From: Maribellus sp. CM-23
GTDB lineage: Bacteria > Bacteroidota > Bacteroidia > Bacteroidales > Prolixibacteraceae
NCBI RefSeq assembly: GCF_021354595.1
Contig: NZ_JADWYJ010000001.1
Coordinates: 1,651,446 to 1,715,445, forward strand
Direction: 5' to 3'
DNA: 64,000 nucleotides
Below are positions 30,577 to 39,608 of this stretch, in pieces. The position numbers and the translations under genes are program-made. The notes under the pieces were generated by a model. The model was not told where the DNA came from. It searched no databases and saw only the letters and a list, made by a program, of their open reading frames with translations. How positions within the stretch are numbered: the first letter of the stretch is position 1; the number at the start of each line of letters is the position of its first letter.

Positions 30577-32952
30577 CTATAAAAACACCACTTCTTTTGT
30601 TTCGCCAGATTTCATATCAACCGGCATCTCTTTTGATTGATACACCAAAGAAACCTGTCCATCCCTGAAAGCCTTTACCTGCACTTTTGTGAGTTTACCT
30701 TCCGACCAGGTCATGCCTAATTCATAGTTTCCCCTTGCCCTGAGTCCACTAACTGTACCCTCTTGCCATTGTTGAGGCAATGCGGGCAACAAGCGAATGA
30801 TACCTGGCTCATGCGACTGCAGCAACATTTCAGCCATTCCGGCCGTAACGCCCAGATTGCCATCTATCTGAAAAATACGTGGCGGATGCAAATCAAACAG
30901 ATTATTGGTCATTTGCTCTTTTAGCAGCGCATTGATGTGTTTATACGATTCATCGCCATCCAACAGGCGCGCATAAAAATTAACCATCCAGGCACGGCTC
31001 CAGCCTGTTTGTCCACCACCAAATGACAGCCGCCTCTCTATCGTTTTACGCGCAGCTGCAAATAATTCCGGCTTCGAAGGATTTATTTGAGTAGATGGAT
31101 ACAAGCCATAGAGGTGTGAGATATGTCTATGCCCAGGCTGAGCCTCTTCGTAATCCTGAATCCATTCCATGATGGTACCATTGGCACCGATGTTAATCTC
31201 AGGCAGCTTAAGCAGTACTGACTTTATCTCTGCCGTGAGATTTGATTGTCCAAGCAACTGCTCTGCTTCCAAACAACTGTTTAGTACATCACGAATGATC
31301 TGAATATCTACAGAAGAAGCCACTGTGTTAGACAATACCTTCCCAGTCTCGGGATCTATATATTCGTTCTCAGGCGAATAAGATGGAGCTGTTACCAACA
31401 CCCCGTTTTCGTCCTCCTGAAGAAAATCCATGATAAAACGGGCTGACCCATTTAACATTGGATAAACGGTTTCGCGTAAATACTGCTCGTCACGGGTAAA
31501 CTGATAATGCCTCCACAATGTCTGTGTCATCCAGGCTCCTGCCAAAGGGAAGCTATAACCGACACTTATCTGATAAAAAGCATTTGAAGCAGAAGGTGTA
31601 GTCCGCCCAAACACATTACTGCTTGCATGAAACATCCATCCTTCAGAACCAATGAATTCGCGGGCTGTTTCTTTCCCATTAACCGCCAGTCGTGTTAAGT
31701 ATTCAGATAACGGCCTGACAGTTTCAGGGAGATTGCAAACATCAGCCGGCCAGTAATTCATTTGTAAATTAATATTCATATGGTAATCCGACTCCCAGGC
31801 CGCCCACATATCCTTGTTCCAAATCCCCTGAAGGTTAGCCGGCAAGTTGGCTTTGCCTGCCGAACTGGTTATTAACATGTATCGCCCGTATTGAAATAAT
31901 AATTGCTGCAAATACACATCGTCGTCGCCAGCTTTTAGAGCATCCAGACGCTTGTCTGTAGGAATGGTGTCTGTTACCATTTTAGCCAGATCCAGATTCA
32001 CGCGCTTATATAATTCGGAATGAACTTTCACATGGGCTTCTTTCAATTCGGCATACGTGAATGCCTCAGCCTTTTCAATGTCCTCTGCAACTTTTTCAGA
32101 GGCATCAATGGATTCGTCAAAATTAAGCCCGGCCAAATTGTAATTAGTGGCGGCACCAAACAGAACGGTAAATGAGGAAGCCTCCTTTATCTGACAGGCC
32201 TCATCGTTTCGCACAATTTCAGCACCATCGGCAATTATTTTGGCACGGCCTGCAAATTTCATGTGGTAACCACCTTTTCCGGATCCTCCAACATTATCAT
32301 CATAACCGTCAGGATCATCAAAAATCTGCCCTTGAATAACAATACCGTCCGCTACAGCCTTTGTTAGCACATCTTTTTTACGGTTAAACGCCACTTCGGC
32401 ATTCACTTTCTCTCCGTCCAAACTTTTAAAATGATAAACCAACACATCGTGCTCCATGGATACAAAGGTTTCCCTATGGAAGCGTTTTCCCTCTACTTCA
32501 TATTCTACGGTAGCAACGCCTGTGCTCAAGTCAATTTCCCGGCGATAATTCTGCCCGTCAGAGTGGTCAAAGCCGATATACAGGTCACCAAATGGTTCGT
32601 ATGATCTAATGCCGGTTGGACTGGTAACCAAATACTTACCCGCATATTCATACGCTTGTTCAAACTTCCCCTCAAGGTTTAGTTTCTGAAAGTGCTTATA
32701 GTGTTTCTGGACATCCTCCGGATAGGGCTGTTCCGGGCATCCGGCCCACAAACTTTCCTCATTGAGCTGCAAATGCTCGCGATTTATACCCCCATGCACC
32801 ATAGCACCTATGCGCCCATTACCTATTGGCAAGGCCTCAAACCACTCTTTTGCCGGCTGCTTGTACCAAAGCTTTTCAGTAAAATCCTGTGGTTGCTCAC
32901 AAGCCACTAATACCAATACACCCAAGGCAAACAGCAATACTCTCCTCTTCAT
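30577..32952 (-). CDS. GH95 alpha-L-fucosidase/alpha-L-galactosidase, lipoprotein
   Basis: The 791-residue product has a lipoprotein signal (VLVAC, C18) and the GH95 architecture. An N-terminal beta-sandwich begins with ALPIGNGRIGAMVHGG (about 40-54) and a linker follows. Then comes an (alpha/alpha)6 catalytic barrel with N393 and N395 in HMNINLQMNYWP, E528 in SYSPENEY and D697 in FQIDGNLGVTAG, and finally a C-terminal beta domain. These match the Asn pair, acid and base-region residues known for inverting GH95 enzymes, so it should be active. It removes alpha-L-fucose (some members take alpha-L-galactose) from glycan ends. It starts 4 bp after the GH2 gene upstream and is followed by a terminator. 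It shows that the locus 1 substrate probably carries fucosyl-type branches. Confidence 0.94.
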   Translation of the reverse strand: MKRRVLLFALGVLVLVACEQPQDFTEKLWYKQPAKEWFEALPIGNGRIGAMVHGGINREHLQLNEESLWAGCPEQPYPEDVQKHYKHFQKLNLEGKFEQAYEYAGKYLVTSPTGIRSYEPFGDLYIGFDHSDGQNYRREIDLSTGVATVEYEVEGKRFHRETFVSMEHDVLVYHFKSLDGEKVNAEVAFNRKKDVLTKAVADGIVIQGQIFDDPDGYDDNVGGSGKGGYHMKFAGRAKIIADGAEIVRNDEACQIKEASSFTVLFGAATNYNLAGLNFDESIDASEKVAEDIEKAEAFTYAELKEAHVKVHSELYKRVNLDLAKMVTDTIPTDKRLDALKAGDDDVYLQQLLFQYGRYMLITSSAGKANLPANLQGIWNKDMWAAWESDYHMNINLQMNYWPADVCNLPETVRPLSEYLTRLAVNGKETAREFIGSEGWMFHASSNVFGRTTPSASNAFYQISVGYSFPLAGAWMTQTLWRHYQFTRDEQYLRETVYPMLNGSARFIMDFLQEDENGVLVTAPSYSPENEYIDPETGKVLSNTVASSVDIQIIRDVLNSCLEAEQLLGQSNLTAEIKSVLLKLPEINIGANGTIMEWIQDYEEAQPGHRHISHLYGLYPSTQINPSKPELFAAARKTIERRLSFGGGQTGWSRAWMVNFYARLLDGDESYKHINALLKEQMTNNLFDLHPPRIFQIDGNLGVTAGMAEMLLQSHEPGIIRLLPALPQQWQEGTVSGLRARGNYELGMTWSEGKLTKVQVKAFRDGQVSLVYQSKEMPVDMKSGETKEVVFL

Positions 32953-32956
32953 CTAT

Positions 32957-34975
32957 TTAATTATTAACCTGTAAATTAATGTAAACCGTATCTATTAATT
33001 CTTTTCCCGCTTTGGCGATTATTTCATTCATGCCAGGCTTTAAGGTCACATCGAAATAGAAGCGTGCATAATCACCGGTGGCTGTACCTGCTTTCGTTCC
33101 ATTTACCCACAGCTCCACTCGCTTTTGATTGGAATACACTTTAATGGTTTGTGCTGCTTTTGTCCGATTCACGATGCGTCGCTCCGCCACATAAACCATT
33201 GGTTCGGTCTGGTTCCAGTTAGCCTTATAAAAGTAGAAAGCGTCTTTTCTATCTTTCCGGTCAAAAGTCACCAAGCCTTTGTCATTCTTCCCCGGCACTT
33301 CCCCTTCGGTGCGGTGCGCTCCTCCAAAATCAAACAGATTCCAAATAAATGTTCCCCATAGGAAAGGGCGTTGATCGATAGCTACCCAATGGCCTTCGTG
33401 AAAATGCGTTTGCCAGTTTTCCGGGTGCCAGAAACTATTGGGAGCAGGCTGAATTAGTTCTTCCTGCTGGTGATACAAGCTTGCTCCGGCACCGTATTCA
33501 CTTACCCCAATAGGAGTTGAAGGCATTTGTTTGTGTTGATTATCGGCCCAGGTTCCAATAGAAGAGGGGTTTCCGCCGTACCAGCCATAATACTTGTTCC
33601 AGGCAATAATGTCTGTAATTGTATTTAAAGCACCTCCCTGGTTACTTGCAGCCACAGTTATTCGCGACGGATCCTCGGAATGAGAGAGCGCATGCAGCTC
33701 CTTAATATACTCAACAGGATTATCTCCTTGTTCCTTCAGCTCATTAAACAAACCCCACATAACAATCGAAGGATGGTTGATTTGCTGACGTATCATTTCC
33801 AGCAGTTGCTGCTTACCATTTTCTTTAAAAGAAGCCTGATTTACAAATCCTTTATCGCGATACCCACCTGGACCTACAAAAGGAATTTCACTCCAAACGA
33901 TAAAACCTTTCTCGTCTAACAAGCGGTACACTTGCGGATCTTGCGGATAATGAGACAAGCGCACTGCATTGGCCCCGATCTCTTCCATTATGGCGATGTC
34001 TTCGGCATGGTGCAGGTACGATACGGCATTCCCCAGCTCTGGTCTGTCCTGATGCCGACACACACCTTTTAGCTGTAAATGCTCACCATTCAAAAAGAAG
34101 CCTTTATCAGGATCAACATGGAAAAAGCGCAAACCCAATGGTTGAACAACCTCATCCACAACATTTCCCTGCTTAATCAACTGCGTTCGCACGGTGTACA
34201 AATAGGGATCTTTACGCCCATTCCATAAGCGCGGTTCCTGCATCTCGAAAGGAATAGCTACCTCACCAGTTTGGTTCTTACCCGGAGACACGGAAACAGA
34301 CTTATTGAGTATGATTTTACCGCTGTGATCTTCAACCATTAAACGCACAACAGACTCTGAATGCCCCAATGTTTTAACGACTGCATTTACCTGGGCTTTG
34401 CTTGATGACACTTCCTGCTGATGAAGATAAACTCCTTTAGAGCCATAGTCCAGCAACGATATAAGATCGGTATCGGTTATATACAGTTCTACATCGCGGT
34501 ATATGCCGCCGTACATATTAAAATCGCCCACCAAAGGCATGATATCCAGTTGCGGCGCATTATTGACCCGAATCCAAAGCGTATTATCTTCACCATAATT
34601 GACAAAATCAGTTATTTCAAATGCAAAAGCCGTGTAACCACCACGGTGCTCGCCCACATGTTTACCGTTGATAAACACATTGGCCACCGTATTGACCCCG
34701 AGAAAACGAACAAACAATCGCTTTCCTTTCCAGCTTTCTTCCACTTTAAGTGTCCGCTCGTAATTACCTAGTCCCCGATAATAATCAACATTGCCTCCCA
34801 ATGCATCTTTGGTATTCCACGTGTGAGGCAGATTTATTTCTGTAAATACATTTTTTTGCACTTCATATCCATAGGTGAAACGCCACTTGTCATTGATCAC
34901 CATCTGCTCTCGTTGTCCTGATGCTATTGTTATAAAACCAACAATTAACAACAGTACTAAAAAAGATTTCTTCAT
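32957..34975 (-). CDS. GH2 beta-galactosidase-type enzyme, short form
   Basis: The 672-residue protein has a signal peptide (cleavage after about residue 20, IASG). It carries the three core GH2 domains: jelly roll (about 25-165), Ig-like (about 180-285) and TIM barrel (about 290-590), plus a small C-terminal beta domain. E412 in WGLFNELKEQG is the acid/base and E493 in GVSEYGAGAS the nucleophile. It is much shorter than the LacZ-type GH2 at 10006 and belongs to a different subgroup. Beta-galactosidase is the most common activity for such proteins, but beta-glucuronidase or others are possible. It is the first gene of the leftward unit with GH95 (4-bp gap) and starts opposite the hybrid two-component gene. 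Confidence 0.92.
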   Translation of the reverse strand: MKKSFLVLLLIVGFITIASGQREQMVINDKWRFTYGYEVQKNVFTEINLPHTWNTKDALGGNVDYYRGLGNYERTLKVEESWKGKRLFVRFLGVNTVANVFINGKHVGEHRGGYTAFAFEITDFVNYGEDNTLWIRVNNAPQLDIMPLVGDFNMYGGIYRDVELYITDTDLISLLDYGSKGVYLHQQEVSSSKAQVNAVVKTLGHSESVVRLMVEDHSGKIILNKSVSVSPGKNQTGEVAIPFEMQEPRLWNGRKDPYLYTVRTQLIKQGNVVDEVVQPLGLRFFHVDPDKGFFLNGEHLQLKGVCRHQDRPELGNAVSYLHHAEDIAIMEEIGANAVRLSHYPQDPQVYRLLDEKGFIVWSEIPFVGPGGYRDKGFVNQASFKENGKQQLLEMIRQQINHPSIVMWGLFNELKEQGDNPVEYIKELHALSHSEDPSRITVAASNQGGALNTITDIIAWNKYYGWYGGNPSSIGTWADNQHKQMPSTPIGVSEYGAGASLYHQQEELIQPAPNSFWHPENWQTHFHEGHWVAIDQRPFLWGTFIWNLFDFGGAHRTEGEVPGKNDKGLVTFDRKDRKDAFYFYKANWNQTEPMVYVAERRIVNRTKAAQTIKVYSNQKRVELWVNGTKAGTATGDYARFYFDVTLKPGMNEIIAKAGKELIDTVYINLQVNN

Positions 34976-35251
34976 ATCTTGTTGTGTTTATTTTTCTCTT
35001 ACAGGTTCCTAAACAAAGACAAGGATTCCTTGCTTACACTTAATTGTCATCTCTGTAACTTTTTTATTTTGCCCTTCTTTCATCTTTAAAAAGATTACCA
35101 TAAAACCATCTGACCAGCTACGCGATAATCGCGGATCCAGGTCTCTGACTTCTACGCAATCAAATTCAAACTGACTTGCATCATTCGAAGAATACTCCTA
35201 TTTATCTCAGCTATTATTCATATCAGAACCCTCTTCCAACGTTCTTCCTTT

Positions 35252-35259
35252 CAAATATA
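35252..35259 (-). promoter_or_regulatory. Candidate -7 element for the GH2-GH95 unit
   Basis: On the minus strand 35259-35252 reads TATATTTG, matching TAnnTTTG. It would leave a leader of about 270 bases before the GH2 start at 34975. No TTTG is present at the right -33 spacing, so this is only a candidate, possibly activator-dependent. Confidence 0.35.
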
Positions 35260-35378
35260 AATACACCATCAAGCCAACTCTGCCACACATATTGCATATT
35301 CTTTCAAGCATTGTTCACTAATGGGATAAATGCAGTTGCCTTGCAACATATATACTAGTTCTTGTAGTTTAATTCAGC

Positions 35379-35386
35379 TATTTTTG
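35379..35386 (+). promoter_or_regulatory. Candidate -7 element of the hybrid sensor gene
   Basis: TATTTTTG matches TAnnTTTG and lies only 16 bp before the ATG at 35403. Transcription would start within about 10 bases of the start codon, giving a very short leader. The -33 box is not evident. Confidence 0.5.
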
Positions 35387-35402
35387 CAACAAACATTTGC
35401 AT

Positions 35403-38400
35403 ATGAAAATCGTACTCATAATATTTTTGCTTTGTTTTTTTGGGCACGAAATGAATGGCAGTAATACTGATTTTATATTTCGTCGCATATCACCACTTGG
35501 TGGATTTTCATCCGAATCGGTTAATGCAATTATTCAAGATCAAAATGATTTTATTTGGGTAGGAACCAATCATGGACTACTCAAATACAGTATGCGGGAC
35601 GAAAACAAGTTCAGCAACGAAGAAAGGAAAAGTGACTGCCTTAAAAATGGCGCGATTAACTCCTTAGCCATTGACCGTGACGGACGCATATGGGTAGCAA
35701 TCAGTGATAAAATATGCGTAATGGACAAAGCTACTCAGCTTTTTAGTCAATTTCATTACAATGATAAAGATGGCATCGTTAAAAACAAATATATACATCA
35801 TATAGCGAGTGATAATGAAGGAAACATATGGATAGCAGATCAGGCTGGTATGGGCCGGCTTAATGCTGACAACGGCTATCTTGAACGCCTGGCCTTTGTT
35901 AACAATGAAAAACCTGTATACTTCTATTTTGATGTAAATAATAATGTATGGATTGGCACTCAGGAAGGCAGTGTTTATAAAGCAAAACTCACTGACCTAA
36001 AGCCAGAGTTGTTTATCCCTGCCCAGGGAAATAAGGTAACTTCCATATACAGAGACAATCACCACATTTGGATAGGCTATATAAAAAGTGGTCTCATCTT
36101 GTATTCAATGGATGGTACCCAAACAAAGCAGTTTGATTTTAATAAAGCGATGGGGGTCGATTATGATAGCTGGGATATTCGTAAAGTCATCAAGGATCGA
36201 AGTGGTACATTCTGGATAGCAACCTACTATGGCCTGTTTATCCAGCAACCCGGACAGCAGCTATTATGGATTGACAGTGACAAAAATCAAGGCTTACCCA
36301 ACTCCTCTATTTTTGAACTGTTTGAAGACAAACAAAATGGAATCTGGATCGGGACATGGGCCGGTGGCATTAGTTATTATCACTATGCCAATAATCAGTT
36401 TATCAACTATTCACATTCCAAAGATCCATTATCTATCAGTAATAATATGGTCAGCTGTTTTGCCCAGGATAGCAATGGAAAAATATTTGTTGGAACCGAA
36501 AGGGGAGGACTCAACAGCTTTGATAAGCAACGAGGCATCTTTACAACGGTACCACTCTCCCACGACCAAAACACCTACAATATTAAATACCAGTGCTTTG
36601 ATAGCTTTGGCGGGCATTGGGTGGCAACAAAAGCAAACGGACTTTGGTATAAACCAGCGGGGCTCAGCTCTTACACGCATTTTGATGCCGGTCCTGAAGA
36701 CGGGAAGCATATTTCTTTCAATGAAGTTTATTCGCTTTTCCCGGTTGATTCAGGGGTATGGATAGGCACACACGGGGGAGGACTCAACTTCTACCATCAC
36801 GAAACCAAGAAAATTTCTTTTCAATCGTCAATATTCCCCAACGAAATACCCAACAACTCGCCGTTCATTAAATCCATCATTGTTGATTCCAACTCCAATA
36901 TCTGGATAGGCACCGTGAGCGATATCAGGTGCATTCCGCTTAAGCCCAACACATCCATTAAAAAAAATGCACGAGCCGGATTAAACAGATTAATCTACTC
37001 CATTACAGAACTTAAGAACGGTACAATCTGGATAGGAACTAAAACGGATCTCATTATTTATAATCCAAAAGATGACAAGTTTACCAGTTTCAACGCCAAC
37101 AATCTGTTAAAAGACAATGCCGTTTATGGTGTTTTAGAAGACTTCAATCAACACATCTGGATTACAACCAATAATGGCCTGGTATTGTATAAACCGGAAC
37201 ACCAAACCGCAAGGCATTTTAAGACCTCTGACGGAATACAGGGCCTTTGGTTCAATCCGCAATCGGTATTCAAAGACCAGGATAACTTATTGTACTTTGG
37301 CGGCACCAATGGCTTCACTACTGTAAATCCCGATAACATAAAAATTAATACCCGACCACCAAAAGTCATTATAAGCGATGCCATCATTAACAATGAAAAG
37401 CACTACAATCTTTTCTATACCAACATGGACTCCGTTACCCATCAACTGCGTCTTAAACCAAATGAAACCACCCTCCGCTTTATGTTTACTTCGGACAACT
37501 ACTTGTTACCCGAAAAAAACCGCTTCCAGTACCGGCTGGTCAATTTCTATGACGAGTGGATTGAAGCAGGGCAGGAGGCTTCAGCCATGTTCACCAACCT
37601 GAAATGGGGCTCATACATATTTGAAGTAAAAAGCTGTAACAATGACGGCATATGGTGCTTAGAGCCTGCACGCATACACATAACCATAACCAAGCCGCTT
37701 TATGCAACAAACACGGCCTATATTACTTATTTACTACTGATTGGCTCCATCCTGTTTTTCTTAATAAGAATATTAAAGGCACGGACAAAACTGAGAAATG
37801 ACATATTAATACAGAAAATACAACACCAACAGGAAGAGGAAATCAATGAACTGAAATTAAGCTTCTTTACCAACGTATCGCATGAATTCAAGACCCCTCT
37901 ATCACTTATTTCAGGGCCTACCAAATCATTAATCGAAGCTGATAACTTAACAGATTCTCAGAGAGAGATGGTAGATATTATTCAGCGCAACTCAAAGCGT
38001 TTACTTATACTGATCAATCAAATCATCGACTTCCGTAAATTGGAAGAAGGAAAAGAGAAATTAAACCTTTCGACTGATGATGTCATTGGTTTTCTTAAAG
38101 AGCGAAGCTTGCATTTTTCTTTTGACATCCAATCGAAGTCCATTTCTTTTACGGAAAGCTACCCGGATAAACACATTAAAATGGAGTTTGATCCTGAAAA
38201 ACTGGATTACATTATTTTTAATTTGCTTTCGAACTCCTTTAAGTACACAACCAACAACAAGAAGATTAGTCTTTCATTAAAGAAAGGCAAACACCAACCT
38301 CCAAAAGATGAGTATCAAAACCACATCAGTTTTGGCGAACTCCACACCGACGAAACGGTATCTATTTTAATAGAAGATGAGGGGCCGGGAATAGAAGCGC

Positions 38401-39437
38401 AAGACCTCAGAAAAGTATTCGACCGCTTTGAGCAAGGCAAAGAGTTACGCAAAAACAGTTCGGGCATTGGCCTTTCATTGTGTCGCGACTTTACGCTTAT
38501 GCACAAAGGCTGCCTGCATGCATACAGCACACCGGGTAAGGGCAGCTGTTTTGTCGTTCAGCTACCGCTAAAGCAAGAGGGTGAAAACATATATTTTGAA
38601 TCCTATAGCACAACTGTTTCCCAGGATTTAGCAATTCACGGGGCTAAAGAAAAAAGTCAAAAATCAAATGCGATGGTTCTGATTGTGGAAGACAATCCGG
38701 ACCTAAGGACTTACATAAGCTCGGTATTAAAGCCACACTACCAGACAAAAACAGCGGAAAACGGGATAATTGCACTGGATACCCTTCAATCAACAGCAGT
38801 GGATATAATTGTTTCGGATGTTATGATGCCTGAAATGGATGGCTTCGAACTTTGCGCTAAAATAAAAAGCGACATGGCCACCTCTCATATACCGGTCATT
38901 CTCTTAACCGCCCTTTCATCAAAAGAGAATCAGATTACAGGAATGCAATTGGGTGCTGATTCCTATCTATCAAAACCATTTGACGACGAGCTGTTACTAA
39001 CTCAAATAGACAATCTACTGGAACAGCGTGCTAAGCTTCGCAAATATTTTGGCCCCAAAATACCGGCTACTGAATCATCCGAAATGAATGGGCTAGATAA
39101 TTACTTCCTTAAAAAGTTAAACAATATCATTGAAAAACACTTAAATGACGAAGAATTCGATATTGAGCTACTCACGAGTCTGATTGGGATTAGCCGCTCC
39201 CAACTGCATCGTAAGCTTAAAAATCTGACCGGCTATTCAACTTCAGAATACATTCGTATCTATCGGCTGGAAAAAGCCATTAATTTGCTTAAAACAAATC
39301 AATACAATATTGATGAAGCAGCTCATATAGTTGGGTTCACTACTCACTCTTATTTTACCAGAAGTTTCAGGAAGCACTACAACCAAACGCCCAAAGAGTA
39401 CTTGGCCAAACTACACCAGACAGAAAATGATAGCTAA
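35403..39437 (+). CDS. Hybrid two-component system regulator (HTCS) of locus 1
   Basis: I use the ATG at 35403 (two codons inside a TTG start), giving 1344 residues with a signal peptide. About fourteen propeller repeats of the type IWIGTxxGL fill residues 25-670, predicting two seven-bladed periplasmic sensor propellers, followed by a Y_Y_Y domain (about 690-770). A transmembrane helix (about 774-793) leads to a histidine kinase with H827 in NVSHEFKTP and ATP motifs (EDEGPGIE, SSGIGLSL). A receiver domain has D1139 in IVSDVMMPEMDG, and the C-terminal AraC-type HTH covers about 1235-1340. All functions lie in one chain, as in HTCS proteins that sense periplasmic oligosaccharides and activate their locus. 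Its divergent position beside GH2-GH95 makes locus 1 the probable target. Confidence 0.96.
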   Translation: MKIVLIIFLLCFFGHEMNGSNTDFIFRRISPLGGFSSESVNAIIQDQNDFIWVGTNHGLLKYSMRDENKFSNEERKSDCLKNGAINSLAIDRDGRIWVAISDKICVMDKATQLFSQFHYNDKDGIVKNKYIHHIASDNEGNIWIADQAGMGRLNADNGYLERLAFVNNEKPVYFYFDVNNNVWIGTQEGSVYKAKLTDLKPELFIPAQGNKVTSIYRDNHHIWIGYIKSGLILYSMDGTQTKQFDFNKAMGVDYDSWDIRKVIKDRSGTFWIATYYGLFIQQPGQQLLWIDSDKNQGLPNSSIFELFEDKQNGIWIGTWAGGISYYHYANNQFINYSHSKDPLSISNNMVSCFAQDSNGKIFVGTERGGLNSFDKQRGIFTTVPLSHDQNTYNIKYQCFDSFGGHWVATKANGLWYKPAGLSSYTHFDAGPEDGKHISFNEVYSLFPVDSGVWIGTHGGGLNFYHHETKKISFQSSIFPNEIPNNSPFIKSIIVDSNSNIWIGTVSDIRCIPLKPNTSIKKNARAGLNRLIYSITELKNGTIWIGTKTDLIIYNPKDDKFTSFNANNLLKDNAVYGVLEDFNQHIWITTNNGLVLYKPEHQTARHFKTSDGIQGLWFNPQSVFKDQDNLLYFGGTNGFTTVNPDNIKINTRPPKVIISDAIINNEKHYNLFYTNMDSVTHQLRLKPNETTLRFMFTSDNYLLPEKNRFQYRLVNFYDEWIEAGQEASAMFTNLKWGSYIFEVKSCNNDGIWCLEPARIHITITKPLYATNTAYITYLLLIGSILFFLIRILKARTKLRNDILIQKIQHQQEEEINELKLSFFTNVSHEFKTPLSLISGPTKSLIEADNLTDSQREMVDIIQRNSKRLLILINQIIDFRKLEEGKEKLNLSTDDVIGFLKERSLHFSFDIQSKSISFTESYPDKHIKMEFDPEKLDYIIFNLLSNSFKYTTNNKKISLSLKKGKHQPPKDEYQNHISFGELHTDETVSILIEDEGPGIEAQDLRKVFDRFEQGKELRKNSSGIGLSLCRDFTLMHKGCLHAYSTPGKGSCFVVQLPLKQEGENIYFESYSTTVSQDLAIHGAKEKSQKSNAMVLIVEDNPDLRTYISSVLKPHYQTKTAENGIIALDTLQSTAVDIIVSDVMMPEMDGFELCAKIKSDMATSHIPVILLTALSSKENQITGMQLGADSYLSKPFDDELLLTQIDNLLEQRAKLRKYFGPKIPATESSEMNGLDNYFLKKLNNIIEKHLNDEEFDIELLTSLIGISRSQLHRKLKNLTGYSTSEYIRIYRLEKAINLLKTNQYNIDEAAHIVGFTTHSYFTRSFRKHYNQTPKEYLAKLHQTENDS

Positions 39438-39546
39438 CACATCAAACCACTTTATAAATGAACTTTTGACATAAGTTACAAGAACACTCCAATATTTTGC
39501 ACCCTACTATCATCATCACAACAGGCATTGGAAAATGATTTTCCAC

Positions 39547-39577
39547 ATTGAAGAGACAATAAAAAATGCTTATTTTG
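39547..39577 (+). promoter_or_regulatory. Candidate promoter of the TPR/HTH regulator gene
   Basis: ATTG at 39547-39550, 19 bp, then TTATTTTG at 39570-39577 is one base off the TAnnTTTG box with ideal spacing. The expected transcript start near 39584 favours the ATG at 39609 over the GTG at 39588 as the start codon. Confidence 0.45.
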
Positions 39578-39608
39578 TGCTACTCTGGTGAAGGGTAAGT
39601 CTAAAGTT

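Larger units (their letters stand above)
34976..35402. other. Divergent control region between GH2 and the hybrid sensor gene
   Basis: This 427-bp region has no gene. It separates the leftward GH2-GH95 unit from the rightward hybrid two-component gene and holds candidate -7 elements for both directions. Binding sites for the AraC-type domain of the regulator would be expected here and before the SusC gene at 29930, but I could not identify a shared repeat by eye. Confidence 0.5.

Noticed and set aside
36229..36765. 178-codon frame inside the hybrid sensor gene
   Set aside because: It lies in another frame of a clear propeller-repeat region and has low-complexity content without any domain; it is a shadow of the real gene.
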